In this document: piece by piece, positions 29,992-38,029 of the stretch | Position numbering within the stretch: the stretch's first letter is position 1 | Layout of the letters: every line of letters starts with the position of its first letter | DNA from: SZUA-430 sp041477875 | GTDB taxonomy: Bacteria > Pseudomonadota > Alphaproteobacteria > Micropepsales > Micropepsaceae | DNA: 64,000 nucleotides | Direction of reading: 5' to 3' | Assembly: GCA_041477875.1 (NCBI GenBank) | Contig: JBGOVA010000001.1 | Span: forward strand, 1-64,000 | Made by a program: the position numbers and the translations under genes | Notes under the pieces: model-generated | What the model was told of the DNA's origin: nothing | Database searches by the model: none | The model's input: only the letters and a program-made list of their open reading frames with translations

Positions 29992-30510
29992 TTAGTCGCC
30001 GGCTTGGATTTTTAGCGTGCGCGCTTTGTTGAGGATCAGATTCTCGAGCTGCGTCACCGTCTCGGGATCGACAGTCGCGTCGACCCATTCGCCGGTTGGT
30101 TTCTTCGCTTCCTTGAACACGGAGACGCGAAGCGCATCGGCGCGAAGTCGCGAGTCGAGAATGTAAACGGCAACCCGAAGTCGCTCGTTCGGCGTCGCGG
30201 GCGGCACGTACCATCCGGTCTTAATCGTGCCGCCGAACGGATCCGTCTGATCCATCGGCATGAAGGACAACGAATCAAGGCTCGCGCGCCACAGATACTC
30301 ATTGACCGCGACGCCCTTGCGCTCGTCGCTCGATCCGCCGGAGCCGAAAACGTCAAACATGCTGCCGCCCGACGGTTGAACTTGCGCCGTCTGTGTCGGA
30401 GCGGGGGGCGGGGGCGGCGCCTGAACCGTCGGTTCCGCTTTTTCGGGATCCGAGCTGCAAGCAGCAAGCATCAACGCGGCGCAGGCGATGCTGAAGAACT
30501 TCGACGTCAT
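29992..30510 (-). CDS. DUF3576 family lipoprotein
   Basis: A 172-aa protein starting MTSKFFSIACAALMLAAC: a signal peptide with lipobox LAAC, then a proline-rich linker (PPPPPAPTQ). The DUF3576 domain follows, with VNEYLWRASLDSLSFMP, DPFGGTIKTGWY, RVAVYILDSRLRADALRVSVFK and RKARTLKI-like C-terminal elements (LNKARTLKI). Predicted to be an outer-membrane lipoprotein, function unknown. It is commonly encoded upstream of leuS in alphaproteobacteria, as here. An in-frame TTG at 30522 is a less likely start. Confidence 0.88.
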   Translation of the reverse strand: MTSKFFSIACAALMLAACSSDPEKAEPTVQAPPPPPAPTQTAQVQPSGGSMFDVFGSGGSSDERKGVAVNEYLWRASLDSLSFMPMDQTDPFGGTIKTGWYVPPATPNERLRVAVYILDSRLRADALRVSVFKEAKKPTGEWVDATVDPETVTQLENLILNKARTLKIQAGD

Positions 30511-30860
30511 GGGTTCACTCAAACCAACAGGGGGTGACAGAGCTTAGATCGTTAAAGCGTGCAAACGGCTTAGGGCAAAAGTGAGGCCGCGTTATACGCG
30601 AAAGACCGCACGCGCGGCAATCGTCGCGGGCATAAACCTCCGCGACAGAACCGCAATATTGTGCGCCTGCGCACGGCATCGCCGCGCGCGCGGCGCCGGC
30701 GGCGGACACTCAGGGTTGTGCGCTTATGCAGACTGGGCGCAACACACATGTTCGGAATTTCCAAATCGTCCTCTAAGCGCTTGACCCGCCAATGTGAAAC
30801 GCCCCATGAGTCCTATGGGGGCTGGACGTTGATTTGAATCTGGCGGTGAAAGGCGAGTTC
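30511..30860. other. intergenic region between DUF3576 gene and first porin
   Basis: About 350 bp without a convincing gene. A 29-codon frame from ATG 30748 has no ribosome-binding site and is not called. The stretch presumably holds divergent promoters for the DUF3576/leuS run and for the porin, but no near-consensus pair with correct spacing was found. Confidence 0.5.
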
Positions 30861-32180
30861 ATGAAGCGGTCGCGCCGTGCCCTGACGACTGTATCCGTAC
30901 TGGCGCTTTGCGCGTTGCCGGCCGCCGCCGATGACGTGAAGTTCGATTGGGGCGGACAGGGCAACCTCTCCGCGTATTGGATCGACCAGGACGAAGTCCC
31001 AACGCTGAACGCACTCAACGACTACGGCTTCGCCGCCGACGGCAAAGTCTGGGGCCGCGCCAAAACCGTCACCGACAGCGGCATCGAATACGGCGTCCGC
31101 GCACAGTTTCGCTTCCAGTCGAGTGAGGCGGAGTTCTCCAACGATTTCATCCGCGGCGCGCCGCGATTCGTCGACGAGGTTTGGGCCTACGTACAGACGG
31201 CCTTCGGCCGGGTCACCGTCGGCATGGAAGACGGCGCGGGCGACAGCGCCGGGCTCTTCTCGCCCACCGTCTCCGACGTCAACAACATCGACGATGCCAG
31301 GCACTATCCGTTGCAGGATCCGCGCGCGTCGAGCTACACGGCCTTCACGCCGAACGGCGCCCACATGCGCACCGACCTCAACGGCTCGGGCGACGCGCTC
31401 AAAGTTATCTACTATTCGCCGCGTCTGATCGGCGTCCAGGTTTCGGCGTCCTACACGCCCGAGCTCACCCGCGGCTTCAACGACCTCTTCAACGGCAACG
31501 ACGAGTTCGACGAGCAGTCGAACATCTGGGAAGTCGGCATCGACTATCTGGGCTCGCTCGCGGGCTTCGACGTCGGCTTCTACGGCGCCTATGTGTCCGG
31601 TTCGAACGAGAGGGAAACGGTCGGAAAGATCCTCCCCGTCACGGTGGCGCAGCTGTCGAACGGCGCGGTCAATACGTTCAACTCCGTCGCCTTCACGCCG
31701 GACGACTTGGAGGAGTGGGGCACGGGCGCCCAGGTCGGCTACGAAGGATGGAAGATAGGCGGCTCGTACCGCGTGACCAACATCGCGGGCGGCGCCGGCC
31801 TGGCCGATAGGGCCCTGGGCTCGCCCTCGGTCGGCTGCAGCGTGATCGCGGGCTGCGTCCTGCCCGATTCGCAGACCACGATCTGGGGCGCGGGCATCAC
31901 GTATGAAACCGGTCCGTGGCGGTTCGGCGCCAACTACGTGAATCTGGACGAAGAGCTTCCGCCGTTCTTCGACACTTCGGTCGGCCCGACCCTGCGCGAG
32001 CTGACGCAAGATGCGCAAGGCTGGCAGGGCGCCGTGGCTTACGAGTTCGACGAGAATGTTCACATCGTCGTCGGCTATCAGCACTACAATTTCGACGGTC
32101 CGACGAATGTCTGCGTGACGGCCGCGTGCGATACGCTCGACGCCGATCTCGCCTTCGTGCAGACCTCGATGTCGTTCTAA
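30861..32180 (+). CDS. porin (16-strand type, alphaproteobacterial)
   Basis: A 439-aa outer-membrane protein. The signal peptide MKRSRRALTTVSVLALCALPAAA is cleaved before DDVKFDWGG. The mature protein alternates aromatic and polar residues in beta strands, has a constriction-loop-like SNGMQLR-type segment here as FTPNGAHMRTDLNGSGDALK, and ends in Phe (TSMSF), the BAM-recognition residue. ATG 30861 was chosen over an upstream TTG because it starts the signal peptide. It is a paralogue of the next gene: both contain FDGP...C...ACDTLD before the end. Confidence 0.88.
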   Translation: MKRSRRALTTVSVLALCALPAAADDVKFDWGGQGNLSAYWIDQDEVPTLNALNDYGFAADGKVWGRAKTVTDSGIEYGVRAQFRFQSSEAEFSNDFIRGAPRFVDEVWAYVQTAFGRVTVGMEDGAGDSAGLFSPTVSDVNNIDDARHYPLQDPRASSYTAFTPNGAHMRTDLNGSGDALKVIYYSPRLIGVQVSASYTPELTRGFNDLFNGNDEFDEQSNIWEVGIDYLGSLAGFDVGFYGAYVSGSNERETVGKILPVTVAQLSNGAVNTFNSVAFTPDDLEEWGTGAQVGYEGWKIGGSYRVTNIAGGAGLADRALGSPSVGCSVIAGCVLPDSQTTIWGAGITYETGPWRFGANYVNLDEELPPFFDTSVGPTLRELTQDAQGWQGAVAYEFDENVHIVVGYQHYNFDGPTNVCVTAACDTLDADLAFVQTSMSF

Positions 32181-32344
32181 GCCGACTGGCGATTGTGATT
32201 TCCGTCGCCCGGCCTGCACGCGATGCGTGTTTACCTTGGGCGGACACTACAGGCCTCGGTCGTTGCGGGTTATGCTATCGCGGGTTGCGTTGGAATGATT
32301 CCCGGACCGGACAAGCCCCGGTCGGATCAAGAGTGTGAGGGGCC

Positions 32345-33568
32345 ATGCCTCGTTTTGCTGGCAAGTTCTTAGCGGTCGCCGCCTTGGCGGCAAGTTGCGG
32401 TCTTGCGCGGGCTGACACGTTCGATCGCCTGGAACTCCGTTTGAACGGGCATGCCAGCGTCGTCGGCGCCTATGTCGACCAGTCGAACATGGACGGGCTC
32501 GACCAGGGCGTGTTCGCGGTCGACACGGCGTTGTTGGGTTCGGCCTCGCTGCCCCTCGACGGCGGCGGCGAGATCGGCGGGCGCGTCGCCTTCGACCTCG
32601 ACTACGCTTCGAACTTCGATTCGTTCCTGAACGACGCCGGCGCCTCCAACGTCCTCGACGAACTCTGGCTCTATTGGGAGGGCAATTTCGGCCGCCTGCA
32701 ATTCGGCCTCGACGACGGCGCGGCGCGCATCATGGGCGTCGGCATGCCGTCGGTCACGCAAAGCATCCGCCTAGACAATCCCGAGATCTTCCTTCTCGGT
32801 TACCCCTGCCGGCTGTTCTGCAGCTCCGACCCGCAAGCCCCCGGCTCGTTGTTCAGCCCGAACGGCATGCAGCTGCGCTCCGACATCCACGGCTCGGACG
32901 ACTACATCAAGCTCACCTACTTCACGCCCGACTTCCACGGCTTCCGCTTCGCCGTGTCTTATGCGCCCGACGGCACGCGCGACCTCGGCCAGCTCTTCGG
33001 CGACGACGAGTTCAACGAGCAAGGCAACGTCTGGGACTTCGCGCTGAACTATCTTGGCACCGTCGGCGAGGTCGATGTCGGCTTCAATCTCGGCTACGTC
33101 ACCGGCGACAACGTCAACAACACGATCCCGAGCATTTACGGCGATCTTCAGGATTGGGGCGCGGCCGCCAAGCTCGGCTACCGCGAATGGACGCTCGGCG
33201 CGGCTTTCCGGCGCACAAACGTCGCCGGCGGCGGTCCGGTGGTGCAGGCGTTCTTCACCAACGTCTTCGACGATCTCTATACCGACATCTGGAGCGTGGG
33301 CTTCACCTACGACCGCGGTCCCTGGTCCTTCGGCGCCAACTACATCTACGCCGACGAGGAACTGTTCTTCACGACCGAGAACCAGGAAGGCTCCGGCGTC
33401 CAGGTCGCGGCCGGCTACACCTTCGGCCCCAACATCCGCCTGACCGGCGGCTACCAGCATTTCAACTTCGACGGCCCCTTCGACGTCTGCCTGACCGACT
33501 TCGGCGGCGGAGCCTGTGACACGCTCGACGGCGACGTCGGCTACCTCGAAACGACGTTCAGCTTCTAA
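32345..33568 (+). CDS. porin, paralogue of the preceding gene
   Basis: A 407-aa porin with signal peptide MPRFAGKFLAVAALAASCGLARA. It shares with its neighbour the NLG/VLDELWLYWEGNFGRLQFGLDDGA strand region, SPNGMQLRSDIHGSDDYIK, FNEQGNVWD and the terminal GGYQHFNFDGP...CDTLDGD, ending in Phe (ETTFSF). The two are separated by 164 bp, so each may have its own promoter. It has extra Cys residues (CRLFCSS) in a loop. The stop overlaps that of the convergent ThiE-like gene by 3 bases. Confidence 0.88.
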   Translation: MPRFAGKFLAVAALAASCGLARADTFDRLELRLNGHASVVGAYVDQSNMDGLDQGVFAVDTALLGSASLPLDGGGEIGGRVAFDLDYASNFDSFLNDAGASNVLDELWLYWEGNFGRLQFGLDDGAARIMGVGMPSVTQSIRLDNPEIFLLGYPCRLFCSSDPQAPGSLFSPNGMQLRSDIHGSDDYIKLTYFTPDFHGFRFAVSYAPDGTRDLGQLFGDDEFNEQGNVWDFALNYLGTVGEVDVGFNLGYVTGDNVNNTIPSIYGDLQDWGAAAKLGYREWTLGAAFRRTNVAGGGPVVQAFFTNVFDDLYTDIWSVGFTYDRGPWSFGANYIYADEELFFTTENQEGSGVQVAAGYTFGPNIRLTGGYQHFNFDGPFDVCLTDFGGGACDTLDGDVGYLETTFSF

Positions 33569-34200
33569 GGCTTGGTCCAGCCGCCGATCAGTGCGATCCC
33601 CGAAATCGGAAGCGCCATCAAGCGCTGAACGCGAAATGCATCGACGCCGCCCAAGGCATAGGCGGCCAAGCCGGCCTGGTGAATCAAAGCGGAGAGACCG
33701 AGAGCGCCCAAAGCCCTCCGCTCCGCATGACTTGCGGTTTCAAACACGGGCGCCACCAAGAGGGCATCCGCGCCGAGTCGCGAGGCCATGGCGACGGACG
33801 CCGAGCCGTGCGCCGACGTCGTCACAAGCCAACGCCGGTTGAGCGCCCGCGTTGCGCCCACTTTCGACATCGCCCGTTGCGGCAAATGAACTCCGTCGGC
33901 GCGCACGCGCTGCGCCAGCGCGGCGTCTTCCGCGATCAAAAGCTTGATCCGCCGCGGCGCGCACACCGCGCGCAAGCGCCGCGCCAGCTGCTCGCGCGCT
34001 CGTGCATCGCGATGGCGCACGACGACCGCGGAGCCCGCGGGCAGCGCCTTCGCCGCCTCGACCCAATCGGCATCCCGCGTGTCGTCGGTCATCAGCACGA
34101 TCGCAGGCAGGCCGCGTCCGCGTCCGTTGCGCAGGTTGAGCTGGCCCGCCTTGCGTGCAAGCTTGCCCCGCGCCTCGTTCAGTGTTTCAACGCCCGCCAT
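33565..34200 (-). CDS. thiamine phosphate synthase-like protein (ThiE/TenI family)
   Basis: A 211-aa TIM-barrel protein. It shows LPAIVLMTDDTR at the first strand, SAVVVRHRDARAREQLARRL, KLLIAEDAALAQRVRADGVHLPQ, TTSAHGSASVAMASRLGADALLVAPVF and AYALGGVDAFRVQRL, the ThiE/TenI order. It is a diverged form common in alphaproteobacteria. No other thiamine genes are here, so activity as ThiE or as a TenI-like aromatase-type protein is open. Its start codon (CAT on the plus strand at 34198-34200) overlaps the divergent yggS ATG at 34199. Confidence 0.78.
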   Translation of the reverse strand: MAGVETLNEARGKLARKAGQLNLRNGRGRGLPAIVLMTDDTRDADWVEAAKALPAGSAVVVRHRDARAREQLARRLRAVCAPRRIKLLIAEDAALAQRVRADGVHLPQRAMSKVGATRALNRRWLVTTSAHGSASVAMASRLGADALLVAPVFETASHAERRALGALGLSALIHQAGLAAYALGGVDAFRVQRLMALPISGIALIGGWTKP

Positions 34201-34888
34201 GTCGACCAACCTAATCGCTGAAACCATCGCGGCCAACCTCTCCGACGTGCGCGCGCGCATCGAAAAAGCCGCGAAAGCGGCAAACCGCAACGCGCGCGAC
34301 ATCAAACTGATCGCCGTCGGCAAGACGCATGACGAGGCTGCGATCCGCGCCGCGATCGCCGCCGGCCAGGTTTCCTTCGGCGAAAACCGCGTCCAAGAAG
34401 CAAAGGCGAAATATCCCGCGCTGAAGGTCGAACATCCAACGCTCGATCTTCATCTGATCGGCCCGCTGCAAACGAACAAGGCGCGCGAAGCCGTTGCGCT
34501 GTTCGACGCGATCCACACGCTCGACCGGCCGAGCCTCGCCGAAACCCTCGCCGCCGAAATCAAGCGCGCCGGCCGCACGCCGAAACTTTTCGCCCAGGTC
34601 AACACCGGCGAAGAGCCGCAAAAGGCCGGCGTCGGTCCACGCGACGCTCTCGCCTTCGTCGCAAAGTGCCGAGACGAGTTGGGCCTCGCCATTACGGGCC
34701 TCATGTGCATCCCGCCGGTCGACGAAGAACCGTCGCTCCACTTCGCGCTGCTGCTGAAACTGGCGCGCGCGGCGAACCTCGACGAACTCAGCATGGGAAT
34801 GAGCGGCGACTACGAAACCGCGATCCGCTTCGGCGCGACCCATGTGCGCGTCGGCACCGCCATCTTCGGCGCCAGACCCGCGCCGTAG
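34199..34888 (+). CDS. yggS: YggS family PLP-homeostasis protein
   Basis: A 229-aa PLP-binding barrel of the PROSC/PLPBP family, which buffers pyridoxal phosphate in the cytoplasm. Seen are KLIAVGKTHDE with the PLP lysine near residue 37, FGENRVQEAKAKY, HLIGPLQTNKAREAV, LFAQVNTGEEPQKAG, LTGLMCIPP-like TGLMCIPPVDE, and LSMGMSGDYETAIRFGATHVRVG at the phosphate-binding end. The N-terminus is set by ATG 34199, overlapping the divergent ThiE-like start. Confidence 0.94.
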   Translation: MSTNLIAETIAANLSDVRARIEKAAKAANRNARDIKLIAVGKTHDEAAIRAAIAAGQVSFGENRVQEAKAKYPALKVEHPTLDLHLIGPLQTNKAREAVALFDAIHTLDRPSLAETLAAEIKRAGRTPKLFAQVNTGEEPQKAGVGPRDALAFVAKCRDELGLAITGLMCIPPVDEEPSLHFALLLKLARAANLDELSMGMSGDYETAIRFGATHVRVGTAIFGARPAP

Positions 34889-35281
34889 CTAGGGCAGGAT
34901 TTCCGTTTGCGTCAGCGCCTGCGCCGAAGCATACGCGCGCTGCGCACGATAGGGGTCGGTCGGAGAAGCGTTGCCGTCGAACAGGCTGGCGAGCATGTTG
35001 TCGACGCTGTCGCCGGCAATCTCTTCGAACGCTATGGTGCCGAGCGCGCCGACAAAACCGAGCAGCCCGCCATAGAGCGTGTCCCCCGCGATCTGGGCCG
35101 GCTTCGCAATCTCATCGCCTGTGATCGCGCGATAGATCGTCCCGACGATCGGCAGATGCTGCAACGGGTTGATAATGTCGAGCAGATCGTCGAAGCCGAA
35201 TCCGTCCTCGTCCGTCTCGACGGCCGGCTGCGGCATCGCGTCGACGGAGGGTGTGGCGTTGGCGATCGGCGACATATCCAT
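34889..35281 (-). CDS. conserved hypothetical protein, 130 aa
   Basis: An acidic N-terminal region (DEDGFGFDDLLD) precedes INPLQHLPIVGTIYRAITGD near residues 37-56, a motif I associate with an uncharacterised alphaproteobacterial family. A Gly/Ala-rich possible membrane or hairpin segment follows (TLYGGLLGFVGALGTIAFEE). The function is unknown. The stop abuts the yggS stop. ATG 35281 was chosen; ATG 35275 and a TTG at 35290 are alternatives. Confidence 0.65.
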   Translation of the reverse strand: MDMSPIANATPSVDAMPQPAVETDEDGFGFDDLLDIINPLQHLPIVGTIYRAITGDEIAKPAQIAGDTLYGGLLGFVGALGTIAFEEIAGDSVDNMLASLFDGNASPTDPYRAQRAYASAQALTQTEILP

Positions 35282-35385
35282 ACGCGGCAAGACGCAATCC
35301 CCGCGCCAGCCCGAACGTCAGCAATCACAACGGAAATCGCGAGGTCTTTTGCGTCTGCCCGGCAAATTTTGCCTGCCTCATCCGC

Positions 35386-36567
35386 TCAGAACGTATGCCC
35401 CGCCTTCGCCTTCTTCGTTGCCAGATAGGCCTCGTTGTGCGGGTTCGCCGGAAAACTGTGCGCAACGCGCTCGACGACCTCGATGCCGAAATGCGACAGC
35501 GCCGCGACCTTCTCCGGGTTGTTCGTCATCAGCCGCACGGATGCGAAACCCAGATACTTCAACATCTCCGCCGCCGCCGCGAACTCACGCTCGTCGGCTT
35601 CGAAGCCCAAGCGTTGATTGGCGTCGATCGTATCGAAGCCCTGATCCTGCAATTCATATGCTTTCAGTTTGTTGATGAGGCCGATCCCGCGCCCCTCCTG
35701 CGCCAGATAAAGCAGAATGCCGGCACCCGCTTTTCCGATCGCCGCAATCGCGCCGCGCAGCTGATCGCCGCAATCGCACTTGAGCGAGCCCAGCAAATCG
35801 CCCGTCAAGCATTCCGAATGAAGCCGCACCAACACCGGTCCCGGCGGCTCGGGTGATCCCACGATCAACGCCAGATGTTCGCGCCCGCCGTCCGCCGGCC
35901 GGAATGCCAGCACGCGCGTCTCCGGCGCACCCGCGAGCGGCAACCGCGCCCGCGCAACCGTACTCAGCATCGTGCTTGCGCGCGCGTCGTGCTGCGCGAT
36001 GTCGTCGGCCTTCACGCTCAGCAAGCCTTCGCGCTTCATGAGCCGAGCCGCAATCTTCGCATCGATCTGCGCCTCAAGAACCGCGGGCAGCAGTTCGGCG
36101 ATCTTGGCAAGCTTGACCGCGCTCTTCGCCGCGCCGGACAACGGAGCGCGCTCGGCTTGCCACGGCCCCATCATCGGATCGCGCATGTCGCGCGTCGGGT
36201 CGGCGAGGACTTGCGCCCCGCGCGCGGCCTCGTCGCGCGGCAGGGGTACCGCCACGACGTCTTCCGTATAAAGACGAATTTTAAGCGTCTTCGCGCGATG
36301 ATGGGTCAAAAGCGTGTGTATCGGCCTGCCCGACCAGCGCGCCATGGCCTCCAAGAGACCGGCACTGGCAAGCTCCGCGGCGGCGATCAAAGACGGCTTT
36401 CCCCGCCCAGGCACCACGATGACGGGAACCCCGCGCCGAAGCTCGGAGGCGGCGCGGTCGACGGCAAGCGCCGCCCTGTCGAATTGCGGCAGAAACCCCA
36501 AGCGGGCGTTTACCTTCGCCGTTGTCTTGGCGCGCGTCCGCGTTCCCTTGCGCGCTATCGATTTCAT
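35386..36567 (-). CDS. ribA: GTP cyclohydrolase II with long N-terminal domain
   Basis: A 393-aa protein. The C-terminal ~200 aa is RibA, the first step of riboflavin synthesis: VRLHSECLTGDLLGSLKCDCGDQL holds the three zinc Cys, YLAQEGRGIGLINKL the catalytic Arg region, and DANQRLGFEADER follows. The N-terminal ~190 aa (from GFLPQFDRAALAVDRAASEL) lacks RibB motifs such as the DHBP-synthase acidic loop, so it is not a bifunctional RibBA. This extended form is known from alphaproteobacteria; its role is unclear. ATG 36567 starts just before the basic leader KSIARKGTRTRAK. Confidence 0.92.
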   Translation of the reverse strand: MKSIARKGTRTRAKTTAKVNARLGFLPQFDRAALAVDRAASELRRGVPVIVVPGRGKPSLIAAAELASAGLLEAMARWSGRPIHTLLTHHRAKTLKIRLYTEDVVAVPLPRDEAARGAQVLADPTRDMRDPMMGPWQAERAPLSGAAKSAVKLAKIAELLPAVLEAQIDAKIAARLMKREGLLSVKADDIAQHDARASTMLSTVARARLPLAGAPETRVLAFRPADGGREHLALIVGSPEPPGPVLVRLHSECLTGDLLGSLKCDCGDQLRGAIAAIGKAGAGILLYLAQEGRGIGLINKLKAYELQDQGFDTIDANQRLGFEADEREFAAAAEMLKYLGFASVRLMTNNPEKVAALSHFGIEVVERVAHSFPANPHNEAYLATKKAKAGHTF

Positions 36568-36672
36568 GCCTCTCCCGCACTCCAATCCGGATTTGCTATA
36601 GCTTACACATCGACCCTCGCAAATGATTTGGGGCTGACCAACCCCCAAGGCTACCGGACAAGGCCCCCTACT

Positions 36673-37359
36673 ATGACGACGCCCCGCCGCGTGCTCCTCG
36701 TCGACGACGACAACGCCCTGCGTGAATCCCTGAAAGAACAACTCGACCTTCAGGCGGAATTCATCGTTAGCGATGCCGCGACCGGCGCGTCGGGCCTGGA
36801 GAAGGCAAAGATCGAATTGCCCGATCTCGTGATCCTGGACGTAGGCCTGCCCGATCTCGACGGACGCGAGGTCTGCCGCTTGATGCGCAAAGCCGGCGTG
36901 CGCTGTCCCATCATCATGCTGACCGGCCACGACGGCGAGGCCGATCAGATCCTGGGGCTCGAAGCCGGCGCCAACGATTACATTACAAAACCGTTCAAAT
37001 TCAGCGTGCTTTTGGCGCGCATCCGCGCCCATTTGCGCAGCCACGCGCAAAGCGAAGACGCGGTCTTCAAGATCGGCCCCTATTCGTTCCGCCCCTCGGC
37101 GAAATTGCTGACGGGACCGAACAATTCGAAGGTCCGTCTCACCGAAAAGGAAACATCCATACTGAAATTTCTCTATCGCGCCGGCGATAAGGTCGTCGGT
37201 CGTGAAGTGCTGCTGCATGAGGTCTGGGGCTATAACCCGGCCGTCACCACGCACACGCTCGAGACGCATATTTATCGTTTGCGTCAAAAGATCGAGAACG
37301 ATCCGACCCACGCCAAACTTCTCGTAACGGAAAGCGGCGGCTATCGCCTGGTGCCGTGA
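36673..37359 (+). CDS. OmpR-family response regulator
   Basis: A 228-aa two-component regulator. The receiver domain has acidic pair VDDDN at residues 10-14, phospho-acceptor Asp in VILDVGLPDLDG near 56, Thr in MLTGHD and Lys in YITKPF near 106. The C-terminal winged-helix (about 130-228) contains VRLTEKETSILKFLY and TLETHIYRLRQKIE. No histidine kinase is adjacent, so it is an orphan in this window. It is divergent from ribA, and its stop overlaps the next gene's GTG. Confidence 0.94.
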   Translation: MTTPRRVLLVDDDNALRESLKEQLDLQAEFIVSDAATGASGLEKAKIELPDLVILDVGLPDLDGREVCRLMRKAGVRCPIIMLTGHDGEADQILGLEAGANDYITKPFKFSVLLARIRAHLRSHAQSEDAVFKIGPYSFRPSAKLLTGPNNSKVRLTEKETSILKFLYRAGDKVVGREVLLHEVWGYNPAVTTHTLETHIYRLRQKIENDPTHAKLLVTESGGYRLVP

Positions 37360-37775
37360 CGGACGCCCTCGATCTCGCGGAACTTTTTTTTCGCGCCCTC
37401 GAACGCGGCGACATTGATGCAATTCGCTCGATCTACGCGCCCGACGCCCGCATCTGGCACAACCACGACCGCAAAGAGCAAACGGTCGAGGAGAACCTGA
37501 AGGTCTTGGCTTGGGTCGCCCGAAACCTGACCAACCGCCGCTACAGGGTTCAGCGTCGCGTCGCCATCCCCGGCGGTTTCCTGCAGCAGCACGTCCTCGA
37601 GGCCGAAACGGCAGGCGGCCCGTTCTCCATGCCGGCTTGCATCGTGGTCGAGGCAAAAGACGGCCGCATCACCCGGCTTGAGGAGTACCTGGATTCCGCG
37701 CAAGCGGCCCATTTGACCAGCCTGACGCGCGGCGCCAGCGCCACAGAGGCGGCCGCCAAACAGAAGAGCTCTTGA
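37356..37775 (+). CDS. SnoaL-like NTF2-fold protein, 139 aa
   Basis: Starts at GTG 37356, overlapping the response-regulator stop by 4 bp. The NTF2-like fold is evident from LAELFFRALERGDIDAIRSIYAPDARIWHNHD, NLKVLAWVARNL, and the strands FLQQHVLEAE, ACIVVEAKDGRITRLEEYLD. Trp-His-Asn-His-Asp near residue 33-38 resembles the active-site loop of SnoaL-type enzymes. Substrate unknown. It ends in an Ala/Lys-rich tail and its stop codon lies within the -35 of the next promoter. Confidence 0.8.
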   Translation: MTDALDLAELFFRALERGDIDAIRSIYAPDARIWHNHDRKEQTVEENLKVLAWVARNLTNRRYRVQRRVAIPGGFLQQHVLEAETAGGPFSMPACIVVEAKDGRITRLEEYLDSAQAAHLTSLTRGASATEAAAKQKSS

Positions 37776-37800
37776 AACTGGCTGTTTGATCTATTATACA
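37772..37800 (+). promoter_or_regulatory. sigma70-type promoter for the membrane peptide/GIN operon
   Basis: TTGAAA (37772-37777) and TATACA (37795-37800) are separated by exactly 17 bp and lie 37 bp before ATG 37838. Both hexamers match the consensus at 5 of 6 (TTGACA, TATAAT: TATACA 4 of 6). The -35 overlaps the stop codon of the preceding gene. Confidence 0.65.
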
Positions 37801-37837
37801 GTTCACACTACAGTCTGATTGCCTATGGGGCGGACCT

Positions 37838-38029
37838 ATGACCAGTCTCTTGATGAAGGTGGCACTCGCTGCAGCGCTGACGCTGGCCTCGGTGTTGGGG
37901 CTCGTCGGCATCTCCGGCTTGATCATCTTCGCCGACCTGAAGTCGCCTGAGCCGGCGGCCGTGGTGCAGGGCCAATTCGTGCCTTCGGCGGCGATCGGTT
38001 CGCGTACTTTCACGGTGCCGAACCAATGA
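37838..38029 (+). CDS. small membrane protein, 63 aa
   Basis: A single hydrophobic segment (VALAAALTLASVLGLVGISGLIIF split at about residues 8-31) is followed by a short polar tail with PAAVVQGQFVPSAAIG. It could be a small inner-membrane protein or an exported peptide with an uncleaved anchor. The stop overlaps the next ATG by 4 bp, indicating coupling with the GIN-domain protein. I do not recognise the family. Confidence 0.6.
   Translation: MTSLLMKVALAAALTLASVLGLVGISGLIIFADLKSPEPAAVVQGQFVPSAAIGSRTFTVPNQ

Noticed and set aside
30748..30837. 29-codon frame (MFGISKSSSKRL...) upstream of the first porin
   Set aside because: It has no ribosome-binding site, no promoter with proper spacing and no recognisable family.
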